Assembly (NCBI GenBank): GCA_024710825.1
Contig: JANJUA010000400.1
Coordinates: 1 to 17,117 of the forward strand
From: Solirubrobacteraceae bacterium
GTDB lineage: Bacteria; Actinomycetota; Thermoleophilia; Solirubrobacterales; Solirubrobacteraceae
Reading direction: 5' to 3'
DNA length: 17,117 bases
The position numbers and the translations under genes were made by a program. The notes beneath the pieces are model-generated. The model saw only the letters and a list, made by a program, of their open reading frames with translations. It did no database searches and was not told the DNA's origin. This document shows positions 6,670 through 13,290 of this stretch, piece after piece (the first letter of the stretch is position 1; the number at the start of each line of letters is the position of its first letter).

Positions 6670-9078
6670 TTAGTCCTCCCGCGCGGGCGTGGCACCGGAT
6701 TGCAGCAGCGAAAGGACCGTCGTGCCCGCCTCGGCGATCGGCACGGGGTCGGCGTCGAGCCTCGCCGCCCCCGGTGCGGGATGCCCGTCGGAGAAGACCA
6801 CGACGGCCCGTCGCAGCCGCCGCCCGCGCAGGCGCAGCGTCGCCAGCGTGCCGCGTGGATCGGGGATCCCCGCGTCCAGCAGCGCGACCTCGAACCATCC
6901 GTCCTCCGTCCGCCGCGCGGCCTCCTCGGCATCCGTGACGAACTCGAACTCGATGCCGAGCTCGCCCAGCGAGGCGGCGATCCGCGGGCGCACCTGGGGC
7001 CGGCCGACGACCAGCACCCGGACGCGCCCGGCGAACACGGCGGTGCCCAGGGCGTCGGCCAGCTCGTCGGCGTCGATCGGCTTCGCCACCACCCACTCGC
7101 CCGAAAGCGCCTCGCGACCGGAGAACACCGACAGCACGACGATCGGCAGGCCGGCGAGCTCCGAGTCCGACCGCACGGTTCGCAGGACCTCGAAGCCGCT
7201 CATCCCGGGCATGAGGATGTCGAGCGTCATCGCGTCGAAGCGCTCGGCGCGCAGCCGCTCGAGCGCCTCCTCGCCACCGTGCCCCGCGACCGCCTCGACG
7301 CCGAGCCGCTCGCGGTGCGCGACGACGACCGCCGCGGTCGGCGGCTCGTCGTCGACGACCAGCACGCGGCGGCCGGAGAGCGAGCGGTGGCGGCCGGGCT
7401 CGGGGACGCGGGGCAGCCGGACGGTGAACGTCGTGCCCTCGCCCGGCTCGGAGGCGACCGCGATCGAGCCGCCCTGGAGGTCCACGAGCGAGCGCACGAT
7501 CGCCAGGCCGAGCCCGGTGCCGGGCACGCCGGTGCCCGAGCCTCGGTAGAAGCGGTCGAAGACGTGCTCGAGCTGCTCGGCGGTCATCCCCGGCCCGCTG
7601 TCGGTCACGTCGATCGAGACCACGCCGTCGTCGGTGCCCGCCCGCACCGCGATCTGCCCGCCGTCGCCGGTGTACTGGTGCGCGTTGGTGAGCAGGTTCG
7701 TGAGCACCTGGCGCACGCGCGCGGGGTCGGCGAGCGCCCGCGGCAGACCGGGCGGGAGCTGGAGGCTCAGACGCTGGTCGCGCGCCGCGAGGCGCGGGCC
7801 GAGCAGGCGGGCCACCTCCCGCGCGGCCTCGGCGAGGTCCGTCGGACGACGTTGGATGTCGACCTGGCCGGCCTCGACGCGGGCGACGTCGAGCAGGTCG
7901 TTGACCAGGTCCACGAGCCGGTTGGCGGACACGAGCACGATCTCCACCCACTCGCGCTGGCGCTCGCTCAGCCCCGGTGAGGCGTGCAGCAGCTCGACGA
8001 AGCCCTTGATCGACGTCAGCGGGCTGCGCAGCTCGTGCGACGCGGTCGCCACGAACTCGCTCTTGAGCCGCTCCAGGCGCAGCTGCTCGCTCACGTCGCG
8101 GATCGTCCACACGAGCCCGCGGCTGCCGAACCCCAGGCGCGTCGCGGAGATCGCCAGCGTGTGGCGGCCGGTGTCGACGACGACGTCGCCGGCGAGCGCG
8201 TCGAGCGGCTCCGGCAGGAACGCGATGTCGATGGCGCGCCGGCTCCGCTCGACGTCGCCGAGCAGCTCCTGCGCCCGCGGGTTGACCGTCACGACACGTC
8301 CGCTCTCGGTGACGAGCAGCCCGTCGCCGAGGCTCTCGACGGTCACCGCGAGCCGCTCGCGCTCGTGGGCGAGCGCCTGCTGCGCACGGCCGAGGTCCGC
8401 GGCCATCGCGTTGAACGCGTGGGCGAGCGCGGCCAGCTCCCCGGGCAGGTCCTCGCGCACCCTGACGTCGACGTCGCCGCCCGCGAGCCGGTGCGCGGCG
8501 TCGGAGAGCTCGTCGAGCGGGCGGCGCAGCGCGTTGAGGATCGCGGTGACGACGGCGAAGGCGAGCACCGCCGCGAGCACGCCGAACGCGCCGACGAGCA
8601 GCAGCGCCCGCCGCGAGTCGCCGGAGGCCTCCTCGCGAGCGGTCGCCCGCCGCTCGGCCTGGCGGTCGACGAGCACGGCGATCGCGCGCCGGGCGGCGAG
8701 GGCGCCCCGACCGCCGTCGTCCTCGCGTACGTCCTGCTGCGCTGCGATCGCGGCCTCCAGCAGCCGCGCGCTCTCCGGGTCCTCGTCGGCCAGCGCGCGC
8801 GCCTCGCGCGACGTCCGGGCGAAAAGCCGGCGCGCTCTCCGCGCGGCGCCCGCGCGCCGGCGCTCGGACGCCGTGCGCAGCGTCGCCTCCTCGATCACGG
8901 CCGCCGCGAGGAGCTGCCCGGCGCTCGCCTCCAGGGCGTAGGCCGATGCGAGCTCGTCCTCGTAGTCCTGGCGCGTCTCGTAGAGCTGGACCACCCCGAT
9001 GCCGGCGAGCGCGGCGAGGACCACCGTCAGCCCGACGAGCGCGAGCCGAAGCGACCGGCCGATCGAGAGCTTGCGCAC
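6670..9078 (-). CDS. Membrane hybrid histidine kinase with HAMP, PAS, and two receiver domains
   Basis: An 802-residue sensor kinase with a GTG start. Domain order: TM1 (about 11-31), a 130-residue helical extracytoplasmic region of CHASE3/four-helix type, TM2 (158-180), HAMP (about 182-235), and a PAS-like domain (240-335). The HisKA domain has phospho-acceptor His348 in SHELRSP. The ATPase domain has NLLTNAHQYT (461-470), DSGPGM (493-498) and GTGLGLAI. Receiver 1 (about 570-680) is intact, with Asp576/577, Asp620 and Lys666. Receiver 2 (about 685-795) keeps an Asp at 735 (LLDAGIPD), but its acidic pair is replaced by Gly-Arg (VVGRPQV) and the Lys is not evident, so it is probably a non-switching pseudo-receiver. 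The short sensor region suggests detection of a membrane or mechanical signal, or of a cytoplasmic cue via PAS. It heads an operon with the HD-GYP and CheY-like genes, 16 nt upstream of the former. Confidence 0.93.
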   Translation of the reverse strand: MRKLSIGRSLRLALVGLTVVLAALAGIGVVQLYETRQDYEDELASAYALEASAGQLLAAAVIEEATLRTASERRRAGAARRARRLFARTSREARALADEDPESARLLEAAIAAQQDVREDDGGRGALAARRAIAVLVDRQAERRATAREEASGDSRRALLLVGAFGVLAAVLAFAVVTAILNALRRPLDELSDAAHRLAGGDVDVRVREDLPGELAALAHAFNAMAADLGRAQQALAHERERLAVTVESLGDGLLVTESGRVVTVNPRAQELLGDVERSRRAIDIAFLPEPLDALAGDVVVDTGRHTLAISATRLGFGSRGLVWTIRDVSEQLRLERLKSEFVATASHELRSPLTSIKGFVELLHASPGLSERQREWVEIVLVSANRLVDLVNDLLDVARVEAGQVDIQRRPTDLAEAAREVARLLGPRLAARDQRLSLQLPPGLPRALADPARVRQVLTNLLTNAHQYTGDGGQIAVRAGTDDGVVSIDVTDSGPGMTAEQLEHVFDRFYRGSGTGVPGTGLGLAIVRSLVDLQGGSIAVASEPGEGTTFTVRLPRVPEPGRHRSLSGRRVLVVDDEPPTAAVVVAHRERLGVEAVAGHGGEEALERLRAERFDAMTLDILMPGMSGFEVLRTVRSDSELAGLPIVVLSVFSGREALSGEWVVAKPIDADELADALGTAVFAGRVRVLVVGRPQVRPRIAASLGELGIEFEFVTDAEEAARRTEDGWFEVALLDAGIPDPRGTLATLRLRGRRLRRAVVVFSDGHPAPGAARLDADPVPIAEAGTTVLSLLQSGATPARED

Positions 9079-9084
9079 GGACTG

Positions 9085-9090
9085 CTTCTA
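9085..9090 (-). promoter_or_regulatory. Candidate -10 box for the hybrid kinase operon
   Basis: On the minus strand TAGAAG lies 6 nt before the GTG start, the spacing expected if transcription begins at the start codon. A GGAGGG just upstream of this box is too far from the GTG to be a good ribosome site. The sixth base is G and not the usual T, so the match is weak. Confidence 0.35.
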
Positions 9091-9117
9091 CCATCCCTCC
9101 GCTTCGCGCTCCACTTG

Positions 9118-9133
9118 ACGGCCCGTGGGCCGT
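9118..9133. promoter_or_regulatory. Inverted repeat in the divergent kinase/ctaG promoter gap
   Basis: The perfect 7-bp arms ACGGCCC / GGGCCGT flank a GT centre. The repeat touches the TAGCTT box of the ctaG-like gene and lies near the -35 region of the kinase gene, so a protein bound here could control both directions. There is no known regulator for it in the window. Confidence 0.4.
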
Positions 9134-9138
9134 AGCTT
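9133..9138 (+). promoter_or_regulatory. Candidate -10 box for the ctaG-like gene
   Basis: TAGCTT lies 12 nt before the ATG at 9151, which would give an mRNA leader of about 5-6 nt. TTGACG at 9115-9120 looks like a -35 element, but the 12-bp gap is too short for an ordinary sigma-70 promoter. No Shine-Dalgarno is visible. Confidence 0.4.
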
Positions 9139-9150
9139 TGGCGGTAGCCG

Positions 9151-10026
9151 ATGCCAGTCGCCGCCGTCGACGTCGCCCCGCTGCAGCTCGCGCCCGCCAC
9201 GGTCGCCGGGATCCTCTACGCGGTCCGGGCGGCTCACCTGCGCGACCGCGGGCGTCCGGTGCCCGGCTGGCGCCAGTCGTGCTTCTACGGCGGCCTCGCC
9301 GTCATCGTCGTCTCGCTCACCGCGCTCGGCGACCTCGCGGGCGAGACGTTCGTCGCGCACATGGCCGAGCACGTGCTGATCGCCGACGTCGGCACGCTGC
9401 TGCTCGTCCTCGGGCTCACCGGCCCGCTGCTCGCGCCGCTCCTGCGCGTGCGCATGCTCAATCCGCTGAAGGTGCTCGCCCATCCGCTCGTCGCGCTGCC
9501 CGTGTGGGCGATCGACCTCTACCTGTGGCACCTGCCGGTCCTGCACGAGGCCGCCGTGCGCCACGAGGCGGTCCACGCCCTCCAGCACGCGTTGTTCGTC
9601 ACCTGCGGGGCGCTGATGTGGATGCCGCTCTTCGGTCCGCTGCCGAAGCCCTCCTGGTTCGGCAATCTCGCCAAGCTCGTCTACATCGTCGCCGTCCGGC
9701 TCTTCGGCGCGGTGCTCGGCAACCTCCTGCTGTGGTCGGGCACCGTCCTGTACCCGGTCTACGGGGAGCCCGTGTCCGACCAGACGAACGCGGCCGCGAT
9801 CATGATGGTCGAGAGCTCGCTGCTGACGCTCGGGCTCTTCGCCTGGCTGTTCCTGCGCGCGGCCCGCGACAGCGAGGAGCGCCAGGAGCTGCTCGAGCTG
9901 GCGGAGTCGCGCGGCGTCGAGCTCACCGAGCGCCGCGCGGCCCGCGCGGTGTCGGCGGGCCGGGGCGCCGAGCTGCGCGCGCGGATCGAGGGCGCTCCGC
10001 CGACCTCCGACGGCGGCGCGGCGTGA
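9151..10026 (+). CDS. CtaG-family membrane protein (cytochrome oxidase assembly factor-like)
   Basis: A 291-residue integral membrane protein of the Caa3/CtaG family, unrelated to the CtaG/Cox11 family of proteobacteria. Seven hydrophobic segments are visible, at about 9-28, 45-62, 68-97, 106-128, 142-165, 178-208 and 221-245. Conserved His residues lie at or near helix ends: HMAEH (70-74), YLWHLP and ALQHAL. These are likely copper or haem-site ligands in the family. In bacilli, CtaG is needed for active caa3 oxidase, presumably in CuB insertion. Here no oxidase genes are nearby, so the partner is encoded elsewhere. The C-terminal 45 residues are a charged cytosolic tail (RDSEERQELLELAESRG). 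It is divergent from the hybrid kinase; the shared 72-bp gap may link their control. Confidence 0.88.
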   Translation: MPVAAVDVAPLQLAPATVAGILYAVRAAHLRDRGRPVPGWRQSCFYGGLAVIVVSLTALGDLAGETFVAHMAEHVLIADVGTLLLVLGLTGPLLAPLLRVRMLNPLKVLAHPLVALPVWAIDLYLWHLPVLHEAAVRHEAVHALQHALFVTCGALMWMPLFGPLPKPSWFGNLAKLVYIVAVRLFGAVLGNLLLWSGTVLYPVYGEPVSDQTNAAAIMMVESSLLTLGLFAWLFLRAARDSEERQELLELAESRGVELTERRAARAVSAGRGAELRARIEGAPPTSDGGAA

Positions 10027-10035
10027 GCTCGGAGA

Positions 10036-10097
10036 TCGGGGCCTGGTCAGGGCCGCGTGGGGGTCGCCTCTCGGGGTCCGTTCAGGGTGGTCCCCGA
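10036..10097 (+). promoter_or_regulatory. Duplicated TC(G/A)GGG array upstream of the PspC operon
   Basis: TCGGGG-N5-TCAGGG occurs at 10036-10052 and again at 10071-10087, exactly 35 bp apart; within each pair the hexamers are 11 bp apart. A further CCCCGA at 10092-10097 makes an inverted repeat with TCGGGG at 10071-10076. The layout suits cooperative binding of a response regulator, and the NarL-type regulator of this operon is the obvious candidate. It occupies most of the 106-bp gap before the start at 10133. Confidence 0.5.
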
Positions 10098-10132
10098 TGG
10101 CGCGCGACGTCCTGCGGCCTCATCCTCGACGC

Positions 10133-11311
10133 ATGACCTCCGCCGAGACCCACGCCGCTCGTCCGGCGCTGCGCCGCGACGGGGAGCGCAAGCTCCTCTT
10201 CGGGGTCTGCGCCGGCCTCGCCCGCACGCTGGACGCCGACCCGGCGCTCGTGCGCGGCGCCCTGATCCTCGTCGGCCTCGTGGCCGGCCCGCTCGCCGTG
10301 ATCGCGTACGTCGCGACGGCCGTGGTCGCGCCCCGCGACGACGGCCGCATGCTCCTCGGGGGCTCGCCTCCGGATCGCCGCGAGAACCTGGTCGGCTGGG
10401 GCGCCGTCGCGCTCGCCTCCGTCCTGCTGCTGACCGTCTCTCCGGGCTTCGGGCCGGTCTTCGTGTCGGACCCGGTCGCCGCGCCGTGGGCGCTGGTCGC
10501 GGTCGGGCTCGGCGTGTGGGTGCTCGTCCGGGCGGGGCGCGACCGGGTGCCCTCGCCGCCGGCGAGCGCGTCGGAGCCGCCGGCCCCGGCGCCGGGCGCG
10601 TCCGAGGCGTCCACCGCGATCGTCGTCGCCAGCCCCGGCGTTCGCGTGCCGCCGACCCGCGGCAACGGGTCCGAGGAGCAGCCCACCGTCGTCCGGTCGT
10701 CGCCGAGCCCTGAGCCGCCGCGTCAGCCCCGCGGGCGATCGATCTTCCCGATCGTCGTCGGCGCGCTCGTCGCGGCGGCCGGCATCGCCATCGTCGGTCA
10801 GGCGGTCGGCGTCGTCGACCTCGACGCCGAGAGCGTCGCGGTCCTGCTCGCGGTGGGGGCGCTCGTCGCGGGCGCGTCGGCCGCCGTCGGCGCCGGGCGC
10901 CGGGGCACCGGCGTCACGCTCGCGGTCGGCATCCTGCTCGCCCTGAGCGCCGCGAGCGTGACGCTCGTCGCGTCCGAGCTCGACGACGGCGCGGGCGTGC
11001 GCACCGTGCGGCCCGCGACCGCCGCGGACATCGACCGCGAGTACCGCCTCGGCATGGGCCTGCTGGAGATCGACCTGCGCGAGACCGCGCTGCGCGAAGG
11101 GGCCCCGACGACGGTGCGGGCCGAGCTCGGGTTCGGTCACATCCAGCTGCGCGTCCCTGACGACGTCCGCGTCGAGAGCGTCGGCGAGACGCTCGTCGGC
11201 GGGCGCCTGGCGCCGGTGGACCCGCCGCGCGAGGGCGAGCACGCACCGGTGGTCCGCGTCGACGCCGACGTGCGCATAGGCGACGCGGACGTGGCCCGCG
11301 ATGGCTCCTGA
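10133..11311 (+). CDS. PspC-domain membrane protein with C-terminal Toastrack/LiaF-like domain
   Basis: A 392-residue protein. A PspC domain spans about 14-68 (KLLFGVCAGLARTLDADPAL, then a membrane helix). More helices follow at 86-102 and 116-133. A Pro/Ser/Ala-rich linker covers 137-200. Three further helices lie at 204-226, 234-253 and 260-281. A C-terminal strand-repeat domain (297-388, with GMGLLEIDLR and ELGFGHIQLRVPDDV) matches the Toastrack/LiaF C-terminal fold. In LiaFSR-type systems such proteins sense envelope damage and restrain the partner kinase. An in-frame ATG lies at 10097, but the PspC-like alignment starts after 10133; a CATCCT hexamer lies 6 nt before 10133, suggesting a leaderless start. 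It is the first gene of a four-gene overlapping operon with the downstream kinase and regulator, and probably acts as their membrane partner. Confidence 0.85.
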   Translation: MTSAETHAARPALRRDGERKLLFGVCAGLARTLDADPALVRGALILVGLVAGPLAVIAYVATAVVAPRDDGRMLLGGSPPDRRENLVGWGAVALASVLLLTVSPGFGPVFVSDPVAAPWALVAVGLGVWVLVRAGRDRVPSPPASASEPPAPAPGASEASTAIVVASPGVRVPPTRGNGSEEQPTVVRSSPSPEPPRQPRGRSIFPIVVGALVAAAGIAIVGQAVGVVDLDAESVAVLLAVGALVAGASAAVGAGRRGTGVTLAVGILLALSAASVTLVASELDDGAGVRTVRPATAADIDREYRLGMGLLEIDLRETALREGAPTTVRAELGFGHIQLRVPDDVRVESVGETLVGGRLAPVDPPREGEHAPVVRVDADVRIGDADVARDGS

Positions 11312-11468
11312 CACCGCCGACAGGCTCGCCGGCGCCGGGGTCGTCGCCCTGGCGCTGCTCGCCCTGCTCGACGCGGGCGACCTGGCGGCGATGGAGTCGG
11401 CCGCCGTCGTGCTCGCGGCCCTGAGCATGGCCGGCCTGGTCGTCGTCCTGCGGATCCACGCCCGGTGA
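11301..11468 (+). CDS. Small two-helix membrane protein in the PspC operon
   Basis: A 55-residue frame begins at ATG 11301, inside the last codons of the PspC/Toastrack gene (11-nt overlap), and ends with TGA at 11466-11468, which shares the GTGA overlap with the next kinase gene. Two hydrophobic stretches, LAGAGVVALALLALLDAG (9-26) and AAVVLAALSMAGLVVVL (34-50), are separated by an acidic turn and followed by a basic tail (RIHAR). The tight coupling on both sides leaves no other explanation for this gap and argues for a real gene. It could be a regulatory subunit of the kinase or of the PspC protein. I do not recognise a named family. Protein existence is inferred. Confidence 0.65.
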   Translation: MAPDTADRLAGAGVVALALLALLDAGDLAAMESAAVVLAALSMAGLVVVLRIHAR

Positions 11469-12622
11469 GCGGCGCCCCGCTCGAGCGCGCGGCGTCCGAC
11501 CGCATCCTGGTCGGGGTGTGCGGCGGGCTGGCGCCCGTCCTGCGGCTGGACGTGGTGGTCGTGCGGCTCGCCTTCGCGGCGTCCGTGCTGCTCGGCGGGA
11601 TCGGCCTCGTCGCCTACGGGGCGCTCGCCATCTACCTGCCGCCGGCCGCCGCTCCGCGGCGCTCGTGGCGGGAGGGATGGCAGGAGGCGCTCGGCGTCCT
11701 CTGCCTCGTGGGCAGCGCGACGATCGGGCTGGGGACGACCGGTCTGCTGATCTCGCCGGGCCTGCTCGTGCCGAGCGCGCTGCTGGCGGCCGGCGTGGCG
11801 CTCGTCTGGCGTCAGGTCGCGCTCTCCCGGCCGGGCGTGGGCGCCGGACGGCCCTGGGCCCGCGAGGCCGCCCGCGTCGGCGGCGGCCTGGTGCTCCTCG
11901 GGGCGGGCGCGTGGCTCTTCCTGGCCCAGAGCGGCGACGTCGCGAAGCTGTCGTCCGCGCTGATCACGGGCGCGTTCGTCGCGGCGGGCCTCGGCCTGCT
12001 CATCGGCCCGCGGCTGCGCGAGGCGCGCGCCGACGCGGCGGCCGAGCGCCACGAGCGCATCCGCAGCGAGGAGTTCGCCCGCGTCGCGGGGCGCCTGCAC
12101 GACTCGGTGCTCCAGACGCTCGCGCTCATCCAGCGCGTCGACGACCCCAAGCGCGCGCAGTCGCTGGCCCGCCGCCAGGAGCGTGAGCTGCGCGGCTGGC
12201 TCTACGGCGGCGAGCAGCCCGGCGAGCCGGCGACGCTCGCCAGCGCGCTGCGGGCGGCGGCCGCCGACGTGGAGGAGCACTACGGCATCGCCGTGGAGCT
12301 CGTGCAGCCCAGCGACGGCCCGCTGGACGCCGACCTGGAGGCGCTGGCGGGTGCCGCCCGCGAGGCGATGACCAACGCCGCGCGCCACTCGGGGGCGGAG
12401 TCGATCAGCGTGCTGGCCCGGGTGGGCGACGAGGAGGCGAGCGTCTTCGTCCGCGACCGCGGCGTCGGCTTCGATCTCGGGGCCGTCGCCGAGGACCGCC
12501 GCGGCGTGCGCGAGTCGATCGTCGCCCGCATGGCGCGCCACGGCGGGCGGGCGGAGATCACCAGCGCGCCGGGCGAGGGCACCGAGGTCGATCTCGTGCT
12601 GCCACGTAGGGTTTCGGCATGA
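11465..12622 (+). CDS. PspC-fused NarL-family sensor histidine kinase (LiaS-like)
   Basis: A 385-residue kinase starting at GTG 11465, overlapping the small membrane gene by 4 nt. An N-terminal PspC domain (about 6-60: DRILVGVCGGLAPVLRLD) is followed by hydrophobic helices near 75-95, 99-116, 138-154 and 164-181. The HisKA_3 dimerisation segment has phospho-acceptor His212 in GRLHDSVLQTLALI. The ATPase domain has Asn304 in EAMTNAARHSG, the G1 box DRGVGFD (331-337) and the G2 region APGEGTE (368-374). PspC-kinase fusions in actinobacteria are envelope-stress sensors. The PspC region and the separate PspC protein upstream may interact through like domains. The partner is the regulator gene, whose ATG overlaps the kinase stop (ATGA, 12619-12622). 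Signal identity is unknown. Confidence 0.93.
   Translation: MSGAPLERAASDRILVGVCGGLAPVLRLDVVVVRLAFAASVLLGGIGLVAYGALAIYLPPAAAPRRSWREGWQEALGVLCLVGSATIGLGTTGLLISPGLLVPSALLAAGVALVWRQVALSRPGVGAGRPWAREAARVGGGLVLLGAGAWLFLAQSGDVAKLSSALITGAFVAAGLGLLIGPRLREARADAAAERHERIRSEEFARVAGRLHDSVLQTLALIQRVDDPKRAQSLARRQERELRGWLYGGEQPGEPATLASALRAAAADVEEHYGIAVELVQPSDGPLDADLEALAGAAREAMTNAARHSGAESISVLARVGDEEASVFVRDRGVGFDLGAVAEDRRGVRESIVARMARHGGRAEITSAPGEGTEVDLVLPRRVSA
12607..12612 (+). promoter_or_regulatory. Candidate internal -10 box before the response regulator
   Basis: TAGGGT lies 6 nt before the ATG of the NarL-type regulator, inside the end of the kinase gene. Here it forces an AGG arginine codon, unusual in this GC-rich setting. 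It could give a leaderless secondary transcript of the regulator alone, beside coupled translation from the operon mRNA. Confidence 0.4.
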
Positions 12623-13263
12623 GCGTCCCGCTGCGCAGCGTCGTCCTCGTCGACGATCACGAGATCTTCCGCGCGGGCCTGCGCGCGGGGCTGGGACCGA
12701 CCGTGCGGGTCGTGGGGGAGGCCGGGACGGTGGAGGAGGCGGTCCCGCTCATCCGTGGGCTCGACCCCGACGTGGTGCTGCTCGACGTCCACCTCCCCGA
12801 CGGGGGCGGCCACGCGGTCATCGGCCCGGTGCACGCCGAGCGCCCCGGCGTGCGCTTCCTGGCCCTCTCGGTCTCGGACGCCCCCGAGGACATCGTCGCG
12901 ACCATCCGCGCCGGCGCGCGCGGCTACGTGACGAAGACGATCTCCCCGAGCGAGCTGGTCGACGCCATCCACCGCGTCGCGGACGGGGACGCGGTCTTCT
13001 CGCCGTGGCTGGCCGGCTTCGTCCTCGACGCCTTCAGCGGCGGCGCCGCCGAGCCGGCGGACGGCGAGCTCGACCAGCTCACCGCGCGCGAGCAGGAGGT
13101 GCTGCTGCTCATCGCCCGCGGCTACACCTACAAGGAGATCGGCGGCCGGCTGCACCTGTCGGTGAAGACCGTGGAGACGCACGTCTCCAACGTGCTGCGC
13201 AAGCTCCAGCTCTCCAACCGCAACGAGCTGACCCGCTGGGCCGCTCAGCGCCGCATGATCTAG
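12619..13263 (+). CDS. NarL/LuxR-family response regulator (LiaR-like)
   Basis: A 214-residue two-domain regulator. The receiver (about 6-120) has acidic residues Asp12-Asp13 (VDDHEIFR), phospho-acceptor Asp56 (LLDVHLP), Ser84 in place of the usual Thr, and Lys106 (VTKTIS). The C-terminal LuxR helix-turn-helix (about 148-207) has LTAREQEVLLLIARG, YKEIGGRLHLS and KTVETHVSNVLRKL. It binds DNA as a phosphorylated dimer. It is coupled by the 4-nt ATGA overlap with the PspC kinase, its clear cognate sensor. A plausible target is its own operon, through the TC(G/A)GGG array upstream of the first gene. It converges on the phosphotransferase gene with a 27-bp gap that holds a small CCCGCGGG palindrome and no terminator. 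Confidence 0.95.
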   Translation: MSVPLRSVVLVDDHEIFRAGLRAGLGPTVRVVGEAGTVEEAVPLIRGLDPDVVLLDVHLPDGGGHAVIGPVHAERPGVRFLALSVSDAPEDIVATIRAGARGYVTKTISPSELVDAIHRVADGDAVFSPWLAGFVLDAFSGGAAEPADGELDQLTAREQEVLLLIARGYTYKEIGGRLHLSVKTVETHVSNVLRKLQLSNRNELTRWAAQRRMI

Positions 13264-13290
13264 GGAGAGCCCGCGGGGATCGGCAGCCCG

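Noticed and set aside
6654..6932. N-terminal extension of the HD-GYP protein
   Set aside because: This part reads antisense-free but in another frame of the kinase end; it is Arg/Pro-rich and has no domain. The ATG at 6653 begins the coiled coil.
6266..9094. A 942-codon minus-strand frame within the hybrid kinase region
   Set aside because: It is another frame of the kinase gene; composition is Arg/Ala-rich and carries no domain, while the real frame has TM, HAMP, HisKA, ATPase and receiver motifs.
10097..10132. Upstream ATG for the PspC/Toastrack gene
   Set aside because: It overlaps the operator-like array and adds a basic stretch not seen in PspC domains; 10133 has promoter-like spacing.
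13270..13277. CCCGCGGG between the converging regulator and phosphotransferase genes as a terminator
   Set aside because: The palindrome has no loop, so it cannot form a stable hairpin; no T-run follows on either strand.
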